A stretch of 64,000 nt of DNA from Antitrichia curtipendula (GCA_951230915.1 OX579637.1:3038001-3102000), one strand, 5' to 3'; shown: positions 12,333 to 23,451, counted from the stretch's first letter. Numbers and translations: made by a program. Notes: generated by a model not told the origin, from the letters alone.

Positions 12333-12358
12333 GGGTGATTGCACGCTACGGTCGCCCC
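12333..12358 (+). repeat. Left terminal inverted repeat
   Basis: Begins GGGTGATTGCAC and continues CTACGGT then a C-run. It pairs with 32659-32684. The preceding bases 'gca' belong to the satellite, though CAGGG would also fit a hAT-like start if the boundary were moved out by two bases. Confidence 0.7.
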
Positions 12359-12420
12359 CCTGGCCCGATGTGCAATCAAATGCAATCAATACAAACTGTA
12401 CAACTTTGGTACGCCGCACA

Positions 12421-12469
12421 TCCCGGCGGCTTTATTGGTCAGTTCATCCCGGCGGCTTTATTGGTCGGT
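12421..12469 (+). repeat. 26-bp subterminal direct repeat, two copies
   Basis: The string TCCCGGCGGCTTTATTGGTC occurs at 12421 and 12447, followed by AGT and GGT respectively. It lies about 90 bp inside the left TIR, the usual place for transposase-binding subterminal repeats; that role is inference. Confidence 0.7.
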
Positions 12470-12659
12470 TTGACAGATGACCGTGAATTCAGGGGCATCC
12501 AGAGCCGCGAATGCTTCAGTGGCTTAGTAATATACTTTATTATTGTGTGTGAGGATCTAGCTCCAGGATCGGGGTATCCGTCGTGGTGCTTCATGAGGTA
12601 GACAACTTAGAAGCCATAGAACATCCATTTAGCTAATCCGCTACGTATATTAGGACGTG

Positions 12660-12870
12660 CAAATGAAAACAGTGTTAGATTACAATGTAGGGACTCCTGC
12701 AGTGAGCAAAAACTACACTGAATTTTGCACTGAATTTTGCTGTGTATGGTCTAGAAACTATGGAGAATTTACTTCTTGTAAGTACTAATAGATGTTTTCT
12801 GTACAATTTTCTATACTTCGCATACAAATTTGTACTCGGTTGCTCTTCTGCATGCAATGAGATGACCCAG
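12660..12870 (+). pseudogene. Fragment duplicated from an exon of the 16.6-19.8 kb gene
   Basis: The peptide ALNFAVYGLETMENLLL followed by a GTAAGT donor matches ALNFAMHGLETVQNFTF plus GTAAGT at about 17,140-17,200. Flanking non-coding sequence also matches (GGGACTCC.. against GGGATCCC.., and the TTGTAC-rich intron start). A local duplication of 'cactgaattttgc' precedes it. It is a truncated copy near the left TIR. The sequence from 12,870 to 13,285 holds an inverted match ('gaatttcctctagcg' and its complement near 13,105 and 13,190) and nothing else I can support. Confidence 0.55.
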
Positions 12871-13285
12871 CGTACTCTCCGATGACCAGATCTAATCTGC
12901 GAATGATCTTGGAAGGCGCAATAACGGTATTATGATTGTCTGTTTAATAGTATGGTCCTATTCACCGAATGTTGTGAGGTCACCGTTGCCTTTTCCAATG
13001 CAACTCATTTGCAATGGTGCTTCAAGAAGTGTGCTTGGTCTTGGTGCTTGCTTTGTACGGGTCTTCCTGTGTCTCGTTTAGGGTGTTTGTATTCTCAAGC
13101 TTCTTGAATTTCCTCTAGCGGCGATGAAACCTTCCATTCCTAGCTCACGGATTCCTTCGCCTTTGCACAAACGGATCCGTGAGATCCGCTAGAGGAAATT
13201 CAAGGATCGTTTGTATGGTTCTATACAAACTGTACGCCCAGTGGCACGCCCTTGCGAGTTGACTTCAGTTCTCGGGGATGCGGGG

Positions 13286-16193
13286 ATGGCGAATAGAAGG
13301 CTTCAAGAACGAAGTGCCGGATTCAAGAAGAAGGGACCCCGTGGGAGGGTGGAGGATTATAATGCCATGAGGGAGGGTCTGAGAGATGGGGAAGTTGAGA
13401 GGCAACGTCGACATCGTCAGTTGGTGAGGGAGAGAGAAGAAGCAGCTCGTTTGCTTGTTGTCCAAGATGAAGAATTGGGGGTACAAAGGGAGATGTCTCC
13501 ACGGGAGCAATTGCTTATTTTGGTCGAAATTGTGGATTTCTTCACATTAACGATGCAAGGTTGTCCGGAGGTATCTTCTAGGCTGAAAATCATGGAACGT
13601 TTTTTGGAGGATGAACGTATTTCTCCATTTCTTCATGAATATTATCCTCGCAGAGAGGATGCAAAAGCTCAATTTGAATTCCTCAGAAATTATCGGTCGG
13701 AGTTGGATGCTGTGAAGGGGGTTCAATCAGCAGACATGCTTGCTAGAAAGGCTGTACTCCTAGACGCCTCTACTTCTGCTAGTGTGACAAGCACCAAAGC
13801 TTTATCACGGGTTTTAAAAGTTCATCCAGCTAATTTGAGGGTGGCCATAACCCGCCACAGTACTGTACGTTTGCTCGCAAAACCTTTTGCACTTGCAAAA
13901 CGAAAAAAGAGGCCGGGGCTGCCTGCGGAGACCAAGGACCTCGTTACTAAGTGGTGGACAGAGGAGACGCGTGTCAGCCCCAACAGAAAAGAAATCGTAC
14001 AAAAATGGACGAGTCCGAATACATATGACAAGCACTGCACCCACTACTTATTGGAAAGTCAAGTATAATTCAATTGCTCTCCAATACGTTCATTACAATA
14101 GTTTAGGTACGTATTATACTAATTATTGTACAAAATGTATCACAAGTACACAATGTTCCAGCATCGAGTACTGTTTCTCATAATTCTTTTGCATCTCGCA
14201 GACCGCATTCTTTCATAGGTTTATGGAGGCGCACCCCGACGTCAACGCCAAACAGAGAGCCTTCAAGAAATTGAAGCCTTACTTTGTTAAAACCTGCAAT
14301 GAGAGAAACATATGCTGTTGTAGGTACCATGTAGAGATCAACATGTTGAGGGAAGGATTCAATCGCATTCGGGACGACACGAAGGGAATCCACTTTGTAG
14401 AGAATTGCCAGTGCAGGTGTGAGGTGTGCCTTTTTTGACTACAAGAAGAAGCAAACTATCAAGCACATTTCAAGACATATGCAGGTACGACGGCTCTGTG
14501 GCAAGACATTGTTTGCCCTAAGCCTGAAAATGAAGAGTGGCACGCTTTGCATTGTGTTATGGGTGCGTGCGGTGATTGCGGTATTTTGAAGCTTCATATT
14601 TGTCCTCTTGAATTATCCTCGACTTCAAATTTTACTTGGAAATGTTTTGAAAATGAAGTCATTGGAGTGACACGGGAAGGAAAGCCCCGGAAGAGGATCG
14701 TGGAGGTGTACAAGGAGACTTCTCCACAAGTATTTTTTGAATACTTCAAGTCTAAGTTGCCACAATTTGTCAAGCACAATTTCATTGCGAGGTGGCAAGA
14801 CAACCAGTGCAAGGGTTCTATGCAAGATTTGGGTAAAGATGTGATTTTATCACATATTGACTTTGCCGAGAACTACACCTTCGAGATCCAGAATCAAATC
14901 CAGAGCATGTACTGGTGCTCCATACAGATTAGTATTCTTGTTCACATCACGTATCGCTTTAAACCAGATGGAGCTATAGTGAAAGAGTCACATTTCTACA
15001 TCACAGATGATGCGACCTACGATTCCCTGTTCGTACAGCACTGCTTGATGCAGCACTGGCGATGGCTAGAATCTCAAGGTACTACTGACTTTGTATTACA
15101 TGTATTGATTTTGTACCAATCTTGTACTGAAATTGAAAATGATATGGAGTATACTGACTTTATACGTAAATGGACAGGATTTCGACCCAAGCACCACATA
15201 GTGTGGTCCGACGGCTGTGCGGGTCAGTTCAAGGGTGCTCGACCATTCTATTTCGTGGCCAGATATCCTGGATTAACGAATGGGTGCACGATGAACTGGA
15301 ATTTCTTTGGAACAGGCCACGGGAAGGGAGAGTGGGACGGAGCTGGTGCTGTCGTCAAGCGTGCTTTACAGCAGTCCTAGTTACACAACACGTGGAGGAG
15401 GATGCAAAATGCGCATGATGCTGTTTCGTTCTTGACGGAGACGATGGGAGGGAAGGTCGACACGAACTTCAAGAAGACCGGCATCAAAGAAGTCCAAAGA
15501 TATTTTTGGGAAATACCAAAGGATGTCACGAGGGAGCGTAGTTACCATTGTGAAACAGTGAAAGGTTCCCAGGCTCTGCACTCCATCTACTCTTTTTCTG
15601 TTGCGGATCCAACATAGCTTTTTGTTCGCAAATTGTCGTGCTTCTGTGTTTATTGCCTCGATGGCAATTTCGTCAACTGTGGGAACAAGTCCCACGTTGA
15701 GAACTGGGATTTGGTAAAGTTGAAGCCGCATGATCTTCAAGAAGTTGCTAATCACATGACGGACCACGACGTTCCAGAGGATGAGGATTGGGAGGAGGCT
15801 GTCGAAGGCGAAGGCATTGGCGACCTCATTCGGCCAGGTGACAACTTTACTGTCCCTGCTGCGGAGGGCAATGTAGAGGGAGTGGAGTTTTATATTTTGC
15901 AGTGCACCAGGGGGAAATATGTGGTTGATCACAGCTTCATTTGCGCATGGGGTCTGCAGTTTGAAGCAAGCAACCTCGTCATACGAGGTATTTATTATCA
16001 GAAGTGGAACAATGGTTATGTATTTTTGGGCAACTCCCAACCAACCCATATTGATGCACATCTTATTATCCACGATAAATTTTCTATGATTCCAAAGCCA
16101 GGTAGGCGAAAGGGTGGGGAGGTCACTTACAAATTAAGCGACGACTTTGTCGCTACTATTAGGGCTGGCTTACAGCGGGAAGACGAAGACTAG
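13286..16193 (+). pseudogene. DDE/RNase H-like transposase candidate, two introns, three in-frame stops
   Basis: Exon 1 runs 13286-14062 (MANRRLQERSAG..); intron 14063-14201 has GTATAA and TCGCAG ends. From 14202 one frame continues to TAG at 16191-16193, interrupted by TGA 14436, TAG 15378 and TAG 15615 with no frameshift. A 99-nt intron (15079-15177, GTACTA..GGACAG) keeps frame. The N-terminal half is helical and ends in a basic, Trp-containing segment. Then come Cys/His clusters (NICCCRYH, CQCRCEVC, GACGDCG) that probably bind zinc. The core has three acidic blocks expected of an RNase H-like fold: HIDFAENYT, WSDGCAGQFKG and GTGHGKGEWDGAG followed by VVKR. This pattern is known from uncharacterised, transposon-associated proteins in animals, algae and ferns. 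The C-terminus adds a CFCVYC zinc-like cluster and an acidic segment. Its place beside the left TIR fits the element's transposase. The TGA is followed by CTA, a known readthrough context. Confidence 0.65.
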
Positions 16194-16615
16194 TACTATA
16201 TTTCTTGTATTGTTTTGTACACAACACAACGTTTTGTACATTAACATTCCGTTTTTTACACAAGCATGCCATTTTGTAGACTTCCTTTTGCATTACTTGT
16301 AAACTCCTAATGATCTCTTGTTCGTACTATCCTGAACGCAAAACTTCATGTCCGCACATTTGCTCATGAATGTGCGGTGCTAAGAAGGCATTGAGAGTGC
16401 CATCATTGTCATCTATTTGAATAGCCTTAGGCCTAAGGATTCAATAAATGGGCTCATGAGTCATGGTGTGCGGAATTCCACCTCATGCTGGCTTATAAAC
16501 AGCCTTTGCTTTCATAGGTTGTCAGGTTTTAGTTGCTTCCTAACTTTAGTCTCCTTGCGCCGAGTTCGCCAAGGGTGTCGACTGACGTTGTTTTTGCGAG
16601 ACAATATATGGTTCC
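16194..16615. other. Intergenic, TTGTAC-rich
   Basis: Follows the transposase candidate. Contains repeated 'ttttgtaca' strings near 16,210-16,280 and a 'tgtgcgg/ccgcaca' inverted pair near 16,350-16,376. No open frame with support. Confidence 0.4.
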
Positions 16616-19600
16616 ATGGCTGCGGTACCGACACCAGCGGTGGCGCCTGTCCAAGGGCTGGATGGAGAAATTGTAAGATACGCCTTCCACAAGACCTTGA
16701 CGAAGGCGTCCCTGCGGAATTTGGTAAGTGCAACTTTAATTGTAAGTGCAGTTTTGATTTTAATGTGGGGGGGGTGTCTTGAAAGTTTGAAAGGATGTTC
16801 TCTCAATCTCTCAATTTTGGTCCATGCAGAGGCTGCCCGCATGGTTTTTCCATTCGTATCTACACGAGTTTCAAAGAGCTGAGTTCCCAGGAGTTGTTAA
16901 AGTTTGATATATCGGAAAAATTTATTGGCTGAGAATCCATGTGAACGTATCTTGCACCAGGAAGGGACAACTGCAAGTCCTGTTTCATTTTGGATGGAAA
17001 TATTATTGTCAATTCCATGACTTAGTTGGAGCCGACCGGATCACATTGTGGCGCGTGGAGTAGAACCTTTTTGATGTTTAGGTCCAGAGGAACTTAGACT
17101 TGAACCAAACTGCATAGATAGTACCGTCAGGGATCCCGCTGCACTGAATTTTGCTATGCATGGTTTGGAAACTGTGCAGAACTTTACTTTCTGTAAGTAG
17201 TAAGAAATACATTCTATACAAAGTCATACTTTATTTACAATTTGATACGTGTTGTATAGTTTTGTACTCTGTTATTCTTCTTTATAAAGTGTGGTGATGG
17301 AGCAAGGATGTGCATTCAACAGGGATTGGAAATACAAGAGGTTTTTTGGCCTTCAGTTGTTGTTCAAAGTAATTTGTAATAGGTTATCACGGAATCTGCT
17401 GTTGTGTTTGATGCGTTCTCTCCATTCTGGACTTTTCTTTAATTGCTCTCAATACAAGGTCCATGATTCTTCATTGTCAATTTCAACTACGATTTAGCTG
17501 GAGGTCTCATATTCAGGTTACGCTCATGTGTCTATTCATGCCTCATATGTACACAAACATGGTTTCGGTGTGTCGGAAGGAGAACTAACAGTCGAGCGGA
17601 TTGCTGAACTTGTTGGACGAAACCGAAAGTGTATTCTATGGATGTGTCAATACATTTTATAGATCTCTTTTTATTATATCTATTGTGAGTTTTGTCATTC
17701 AAATAGGTTGTTCAGGGTTGAAGAAAAACTATTAAGTCCAGATCTTAGTCTCAAAGAAGTCGGTGCACTGCCTGCTATTTACGCATTCTAGGAAAAATTT
17801 ATACCTGTGATTGAGTACTCTGAAAAGTTTTAGTTATCAATTTAGCAACGATCTTTAATTTTGGAAACTTCTGTTTCAATTCAGCTTACGGAACTTCTCT
17901 CCATCCACAGTTCTGTACATTTTGTAAAACTAAGTACTTATTGTACAAAATTTGTACAAGTTTGTTTTTGTTCATCGTATCAAACTGAACCATCTTGGAA
18001 GGTTTCGTGGATTCTACGGAAGGCTTCTGCAAAGTGACGCAACGGACCCGCTTTTCCTGTGCTTGTTCGATTGGTTGGCACATCGGAAGCCCCGCAAATA
18101 GACCTGCTCCGTCATACGGCCTCGTCGCCTTCTCGCACTTTGCTTTGCTAGCGCCATTTTGCTTACTGTGCCATTTTGCTCTGTTTTGCTAGCCGAGGTG
18201 CAGAGGTTTGGGTTCTACTGCCGTAGTGGTGTTTGCGTCCTTGTTTTTAATTTGTCTTCTACTAGTTCAGTTTGCGCTCTGAGGATGTCTAACCCTCCAG
18301 TGACTAGTTGCACACTTGTTCAACAGTGTATTACAGATTATTTTCCGTTTCGTACCTCTAGCCTAGTTCAACAGTGCATCACGACTTACTTCCCATTTTG
18401 TAGTACTCAACATTGTTCTTTACATTGTGTGTTTGAGTCTTTGGTTACTTCGACGGACATTTCGACGGGTGGATCCTATATCTCCGAAACTCCGACTTCC
18501 AAGCAAGGTGACATTGCGTATTATCTAGGAATTTGTAGTACTACTGTCGTGAGGAGCAGCAAGGCGTTGTTTGAGCGGTCAGTGACAGCAGAAGCCCCAA
18601 CTTCATCGTCTGATTCAGTGAATCAAAGTATTTCAAAGTTTGTATACGTACTTTACTTCTAATTGCACAGGACTGAAATTTCAACTTACCTATCAGAAGG
18701 TCTGTTTGACTCTTAGAGAATGAGCGTATTGTTCGGATTTAGTTGTATCCTTCAAGTCGTACATTGGACGCTTTGTATTTCAAGCACCCACCTTCTGTAC
18801 ATTGGCAGGATTGGAGGCTAGGTTCGGGACGTACTATCTGCAAAGGCACTCTGTAAGTTACCTCATCAACTAGTACATAATCAATTTCTGCATTAGTTCA
18901 TGTACTTATTTTGTACGAGGGGTACCACTTGTACTGGGACTAAAGCATTTGTACCGATAGCGGTTTTAGGAAAGGAATTATTGTACAGTGCTGCACTACC
19001 ATTTCATGGTTCAAGAATTACGGACTATATCAATTGTTACCAAGGTGTACAGGGTTCAAAGTTCTTGAACCACATTTCGTTCAAGGAATGTAGTGAACTT
19101 ACTATTTGTACTAAGACAGTTGCATTTGTACCGATAGCGGTGAATGAAAAGAATGTTTGTAATGTGCTGCAGTACCATCTTATGGTTTCAACAGTCCTAA
19201 CTGTACTAACTAAAACCAGGGTGCAGGGTTCATAGTTCTCGAACTCAGTTGAGTTCAGAAATTGTAGTGTTTGTAGTCTGTGTACTTACAAATACACTTG
19301 CAGTACTTATGTTACTACTAATCAATCCTCATGGAACAATCATCTTTCATTTACATAAGTAACCATTGTACTTTATATTGTCAGAATAGCTTACTATAGA
19401 GTACAAAAACTGTACATTTCTGATTTTGTGTACTTACAGTCATAACTGTGGTACCTTTAGTACTTTTCGTACTGATAGTAGTACAAAATATTGATCACTT
19501 TCTTCTTTGCTCCGCCATTGGACAGAGGCCGATAAATTGGATTGGAACGCAGCTGCAAATTACAAATTCAGGACTATGGAGTTGTGTACACAAGTCCAAT

Positions 19601-19790
19601 TTGACGAGAGGGACGAGCCAAGCTATGGACCGACCTCTGGAGCTGGGGTTTTTGGGGTACAATTTCTACGACAACGTGGAGCAACGGTACTTCCCCATCA
19701 CTTGCACACCGTACTCTGCTGCACTATCTATACCCACCCGCAACTAGATTTGCTTGTGCTTTTTGTTCGTTGTTTTCATTAACCTTTGGC
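16616..19790 (+). CDS. Unrecognised multi-exon gene, probably decayed, containing tandem PIP-box motifs
   Basis: Not recognised. Exon 1 is 16616-16723 (MAAVPTPAVAPVQGLDGEIV.., ending in a perfect GTAAGT donor). Exon 2 starts at 16830 after TGCAG and reads RLPAWFFHSYLHEFQRAEF. Further coding-looking pieces are GPEELRLEPNCIDSTVRDP..LNFAMHGLETVQNF (about 17,085-17,200, GTAAGT donor), CGDGARMCIQQGLEIQEVF (about 17,290-17,375), HGFGVSEGELTVERIAELVG (about 17,530-17,630), RLFRVEEKLLSPDLSLKEVG (about 17,705-17,790), FYGRLLQSDATDPLFLCLFD (about 18,015-18,075), the PIP-box frame (18285-18662) and WTEADKLDWNAAANYKF.. (about 19,515-19,760). All are on one strand in order, so they probably belong to one or two genes. 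Exon joins are not all consistent by eye. Codon-like conservation between the exon here and its copy at 12.7 kb supports past coding. Confidence 0.35.
18285..18662 (+). CDS. Frame with two tandem PCNA-interacting (PIP-box) motifs
   Basis: Starting at ATG 18285 (MSNPPVTSC), a 16-residue unit occurs twice: LVQQCITDYFPF (18315-18350) and LVQQCITTYFPF (18363-18398), period 48 bp. QQCITDYF and QQCITTYF both satisfy the PIP-box rule Q-x-x-[ILM]-x-x-[FY]-[FY]. PIP boxes dock proteins on the PCNA sliding clamp; some DNA transposases (pogo is the published case) bind PCNA this way. The rest is Ser/Thr-rich and featureless, about 126 residues in all. It may be one exon of the surrounding gene. Confidence 0.45.
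   Translation: MSNPPVTSCTLVQQCITDYFPFRTSSLVQQCITTYFPFCSTQHCSLHCVFESLVTSTDISTGGSYISETPTSKQGDIAYYLGICSTTVVRSSKALFERSVTAEAPTSSSDSVNQSISKFVYVLYF
18925..19275 (+). repeat. ~177-bp tandem duplication
   Basis: 'ttgtaccgatagcggt' occurs at 18949 and 19126. The following text (gtgctgcactaccat.. / gtgctgcagtaccat.., then cagggttc..gttct.gaac) matches with point differences. Two copies, 177 bp apart; not related in sequence to the 178-bp satellite. Confidence 0.7.
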
Positions 19791-20567
19791 GTTTACTTTC
19801 TCTTTTGCTCGTTTCAACCGTCCAGTTGCCTGAGGGTGCCTTAGGTTTTTTTTTCTATTAGTTCTATCAGTAAAAGATCCACTCGGGAACAAATTTCTAA
19901 TCGTATTTTGATGGACAGCAAGCTATCGTGGACGCTATATTCCAGGGGGTGCAGCGCTGAAGATGTAGTCTTCTCACTAGTATCAATTTTTGGTGTATTA
20001 TGAATGGAAGGTAGAACAAGTCACCGTCAATTCAATCTTCAGGCTTCATATTTCGGGTTTACCGCTGTTTTTTTTCTTTAAGTACAACCTTACAAAAGTT
20101 GTGGCACAATTAGTTCATAGAGTGCGTGGTCATTTCTTAGCTTTCACTAAGTTCATGCATTTCCTACCTTTGATCATTTATGGTCATCAGTAAATATACA
20201 TAATCCACGGGTCCGTGTTCTCCCGGTAGTTTGCAACTTATACATGGAAACTGTTTCTTTGTACAATTAGGTACAAAACCTACGAACTTTGCAAAGAGGT
20301 ACCAAACGATGTACCAGATATACCATGGCAGTACACCTTTGTCTTTGAACGTTGTTGCCTTTCTCAAGTACTACAAATATTAACATGTGTTGAACGTTGC
20401 TGCCTTCATCAAGTACCATGAATATTAACATGTGTTGGGTGGCTACCAAGACATATGAGACTGTTGTGAATATTACATTGCAACAGAAGTTTCATAAGAG
20501 TCAGATACCCACCTAACATTGGTTAATTTTGTCAGAATCCACCGAAGTAGATTCTCCACAATGAAAG
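19791..20567. other. Intergenic between the plus-strand genes and the SET gene
   Basis: AT-rich. Includes a short local duplication around 20,340-20,430 ('gaacgttg.tgcctt..tcaagtac..aatattaacatgtgtt' twice, about 54 bp apart). No supported gene. Confidence 0.45.
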
Positions 20568-21885
20568 CTACGGCATGTTTCCACATGTTTGGTCATTCGG
20601 CAAGAGATTGGTGATGTGATGAAGTAGGAGACCGTCAATTACTGTGTCACGGCAGTGAGTGCTACCACACTTACAATAGAACGAAATTACAGGATCTACA
20701 ACATCGACTTGTAGCTTTTGAAAAGTACAACCATAATCCCAAGTGAGCTCTTCAAACGTTGGAATGTCTTCTTGTGCAAAGAATGCAACATGGTAGACTC
20801 TTGGGTCCTTGTCGCCTACTTTGACAGGCACATCAATGAGGTTGGCATCTTCACATCTACAAAAACAAGCAACACTGAAATTAGAAGTGGACATAGCACA
20901 AGTACCGTCAACAAGGCTCCCGGCTTAACAAACCAGTACACATTCAATATCTTTTGTACAAATCAATACAAATTGACTGTACATTATTAAAATCACAAGG
21001 CACAAGTCCAGAAAAATACCTGTGGTTTAGAAAGCGACTGACATTTCCCATGACAGTGCTATCTATGCACAATGCCACATCATCGGTGACCTCCTGCTCG
21101 GATATCCAATCGGCGTCCAATGCTAGCGTGAATGCCTCCGATTTCCCCATTTCTCCCAAAGCTCTCCGTTGCATGAGCTCAGCATTTGTAACAATCTCTC
21201 CTACATATTCAAAGACAAAAGTCCCTTTGCAAATTCTATGCTTTGCGTGCAATCCCCAGCCCTTCTCTCCAGCCCAAAAAACCTCTATGGGAATGCGTAA
21301 TCCTCTCTGAACCACTCTATTGCCGCAAGAACTATTGCAGTTGCAAGAGTTGTTGCATTCTTCAAGAAAAAATCGGTTTGTATGACCAGGACATGCAAAA
21401 CCCGGCTCTTGACAACATTGTACAGTGCAGAATCACGTCTCTTCCATCGACACCAACAAGCGTACAAAACAGTGCATAGTTAGTATTTTCTGTACAAATC
21501 AGTACAAGACACATGTTGGTACAAAGAATAATGAAATTGAATGGTTGCAAGAGGTAGAGAAAAAAACCCTAAACCGCAATGAACTTAGCGTTGTCCTCTC
21601 AATTCAAGAAATACTTACATGTTTTAGGATTGAACTCCGTAGACGCCCTCGTTTGTTATACGCCAAGCACAAAAGTTTTTTCACCCGACAACAGCATGCA
21701 TGCCCATGACAATTACGCTCACCACATTGCCAAGAAACGAGGAAATCCATCTTCACTTTAGCCAAACTCTTTGATGCAATTGTAGATAGCTTGGATTGAG
21801 AACTATAAGTAAATTCCTCTAAAGCACGGAATCCCATACTCGGACCAGATACCGTGATTGGGACTCTTTCTAATCCGTTGGACAA
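20568..21885 (-). CDS. SUVR4-like SET-domain histone H3K9 methyltransferase (C-terminal exons)
   Basis: Three exons read on the minus strand. Exon A, 21885 down to 21619, ends at a GTAAGT donor and carries the start of the pre-SET zinc cluster (SWQCGERNCHGHACCC). Exon B, about 21440 to 21020, has CPGHTNRFFLEEC, CNCNSSCGNRVVQRG, then the SET core GWGLHA, YVGEIVTNAEL and ALDADW. Exon C, 20856 to 20571, begins in the middle of the NHRCEDAN cofactor motif, which splices together exactly (CACAG|gtattt, tttttgtag|ATGTGA), and continues ELTWDYG and the post-SET CKCGSTHCRD. Pre-SET, SET and post-SET all look complete. The order and the GNRVVQRG and NHRCEDAN blocks match the plant SUVR1/2/4 group, which methylates H3K9 and silences transposons. 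Here the gene lies inside a putative transposon on the strand opposite the transposase candidate. N-terminal exons, including any WIYLD domain, are not identified. Confidence 0.85.
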
Positions 21886-22083
21886 GTTGCTTGTATCATA
21901 CCAAAATTGTTCCTATGGACAGAAATGCAACTTCAAAAATAGTATCATACCAAAATTGTTCCTATGGACAACAATGCAACTTCAAAAATATGTGAGCTCA
22001 TTAGAGAGAAATGGAACTTTAAACTATGAATTACAAGTGGCGACGAGGTGGACTCCTGGCCCAATTCACTGGTGCTGATTTGT

Positions 22084-23451
22084 TCACTTTGGATCTACTC
22101 TGCTTGGTTTTTTAACTTTTTTTACGCCTTTTTGGCTTCCCTGTGTCTTGAGCCTTTTGCCTCTTCTTCCTAAATTCCACAAAAAACACATGTGTGTTAA
22201 CATTGGTACATTTTGCAAGTATGTTGTAGACATAAAAACACTAGAAATAATGACAAATAACATAATACCCGGATCTTGTTGTTTGTCCCGGTTCAGCAAC
22301 CCCAGCTTCGCCTTCCTCGCCCTCACTAGCTTCTACATCTAGTCCCTCTTTGGTACAAGTGTCCTGCCCCCCCCAACTTCACCAATGCCTTCAGCTTCAC
22401 CAATTGTCCCCACAGCGGCTTCAAAAGCACCCGCGACAGTGACATGGGCTTCATCAGACACGGCTTCAACCATGAGGGGCTCTGGAGCAACGGTGACGTC
22501 CTCAGCCGCGGCTTCAACCACCTTTGGCTCTGGAGCAATGATGACGTCCTCAGCCACAGCTTCAACCACCGGGGGCTGTGGAGCAACAACTTCATCAGCA
22601 ATGGCTTCAACCACAAGGAGCTGCGGAGCAACGATGACGTCCTCAGCAATGGCTTCAACCACAGGGGGTTGTGGAGCAACAAGGACGTCCTCAGCAACGG
22701 CTTCAACCACAGCGGGTTGTGGAGCAACGGCTTCATCAGCCATGGCTTCATCAACCACGGGGGGCTGCAGAGCAATGGTGACGACCTCAGCCACCATTGC
22801 TTTATCAACCGCGTCAAGGGTGGATTCTTTAGCGACGTCAATGGTGGATTCTTCAGCAACGGTGACGGTGGATTCTTCAGCAACAGTGATGGTGGATTTG
22901 TCACCAATGTTGACTATAGCTTGATCACTCACAGCTTCAAGAGCATCAGATTCTCCAGCACCCGTACATGAAACACTCGCTAATACGCAGTCAGTCACCC
23001 CGGCCATAGTTGCCCTAGTACATTCCTCACAGCCAATACAGAAGGATTCAAAACTGCCGTGCACCAACACGTGATCCCCTCCCTTTCTAGCAGTGGCTGA
23101 TGTAAATGGCAGCGCCTCTGCTTCCGTCCTACATTCCAACACAGCATTCGGTAAACCCAATACGCCTAGTACGCTACGTACTGCAGGATGTACACAACTA
23201 CGAAAGCAACAAAAAATTGACTGGAAGATTTAGAAATAATATTGAGGTACTATTGATGCTGCCTTAGCCAGTTGCAGCATCCTAGACTCAATACTCGGTT
23301 CGCCGATGGGAGCCCCACATACGCCAGAATTTCCTCTCCCTCCTTCTCCATCCGATGAACCAAGCTCTGCACCATAACACAATCTACAACTGAGTGAAGA
23401 AGGTTTTGTCCCAAATTCGGGGCTTAAACATACAAACAAGGTACATATCAT
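22084..23451 (-). CDS. Acidic Val/Ala/Pro repeat protein with basic tail; possible N-terminal part of the SET gene
   Basis: Not a recognised family. An exon at about 23,420-23,235 (FGTKPSSLSCRLCYGAELGS.., two CxxC-like pairs, ends near a GTACCT donor) joins through TTTCGTAG to a long exon from about 23,205 down (VHPAVRSVLGVLGLPNAVLE..CIGCEEC). That exon then has about eight degenerate 16-18-residue repeats of the form VAPQPPVVEAVAEDVIV (about 22,750-22,440), preceded by shorter VAEEST repeats. The frame breaks at a run of eight C (22367-22374); shifting one base there gives a further acidic stretch (TKEGLDVEASEGEEGEAG) and a GTATTA donor. Then comes a Lys/Arg-rich exon (about 22,190-22,090) resembling a nuclear localisation signal. 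It is only about 200 bp from the SET exon A and on the same strand, so both may form one gene. Confidence 0.4.

Noticed and set aside
16616..17640. DNA methyltransferase identity for the unrecognised gene (DGARMCIQQGLEIQEV looked faintly like a motif I glycine loop)
   Set aside because: No PC catalytic motif or other methyltransferase motifs found in the downstream exons.
22385..22971. Two plus-strand frames of about 175 aa opposite the acidic repeat gene
   Set aside because: Mirror images of the minus-strand repeats; the minus frame has splice sites and continues into neighbouring exons.
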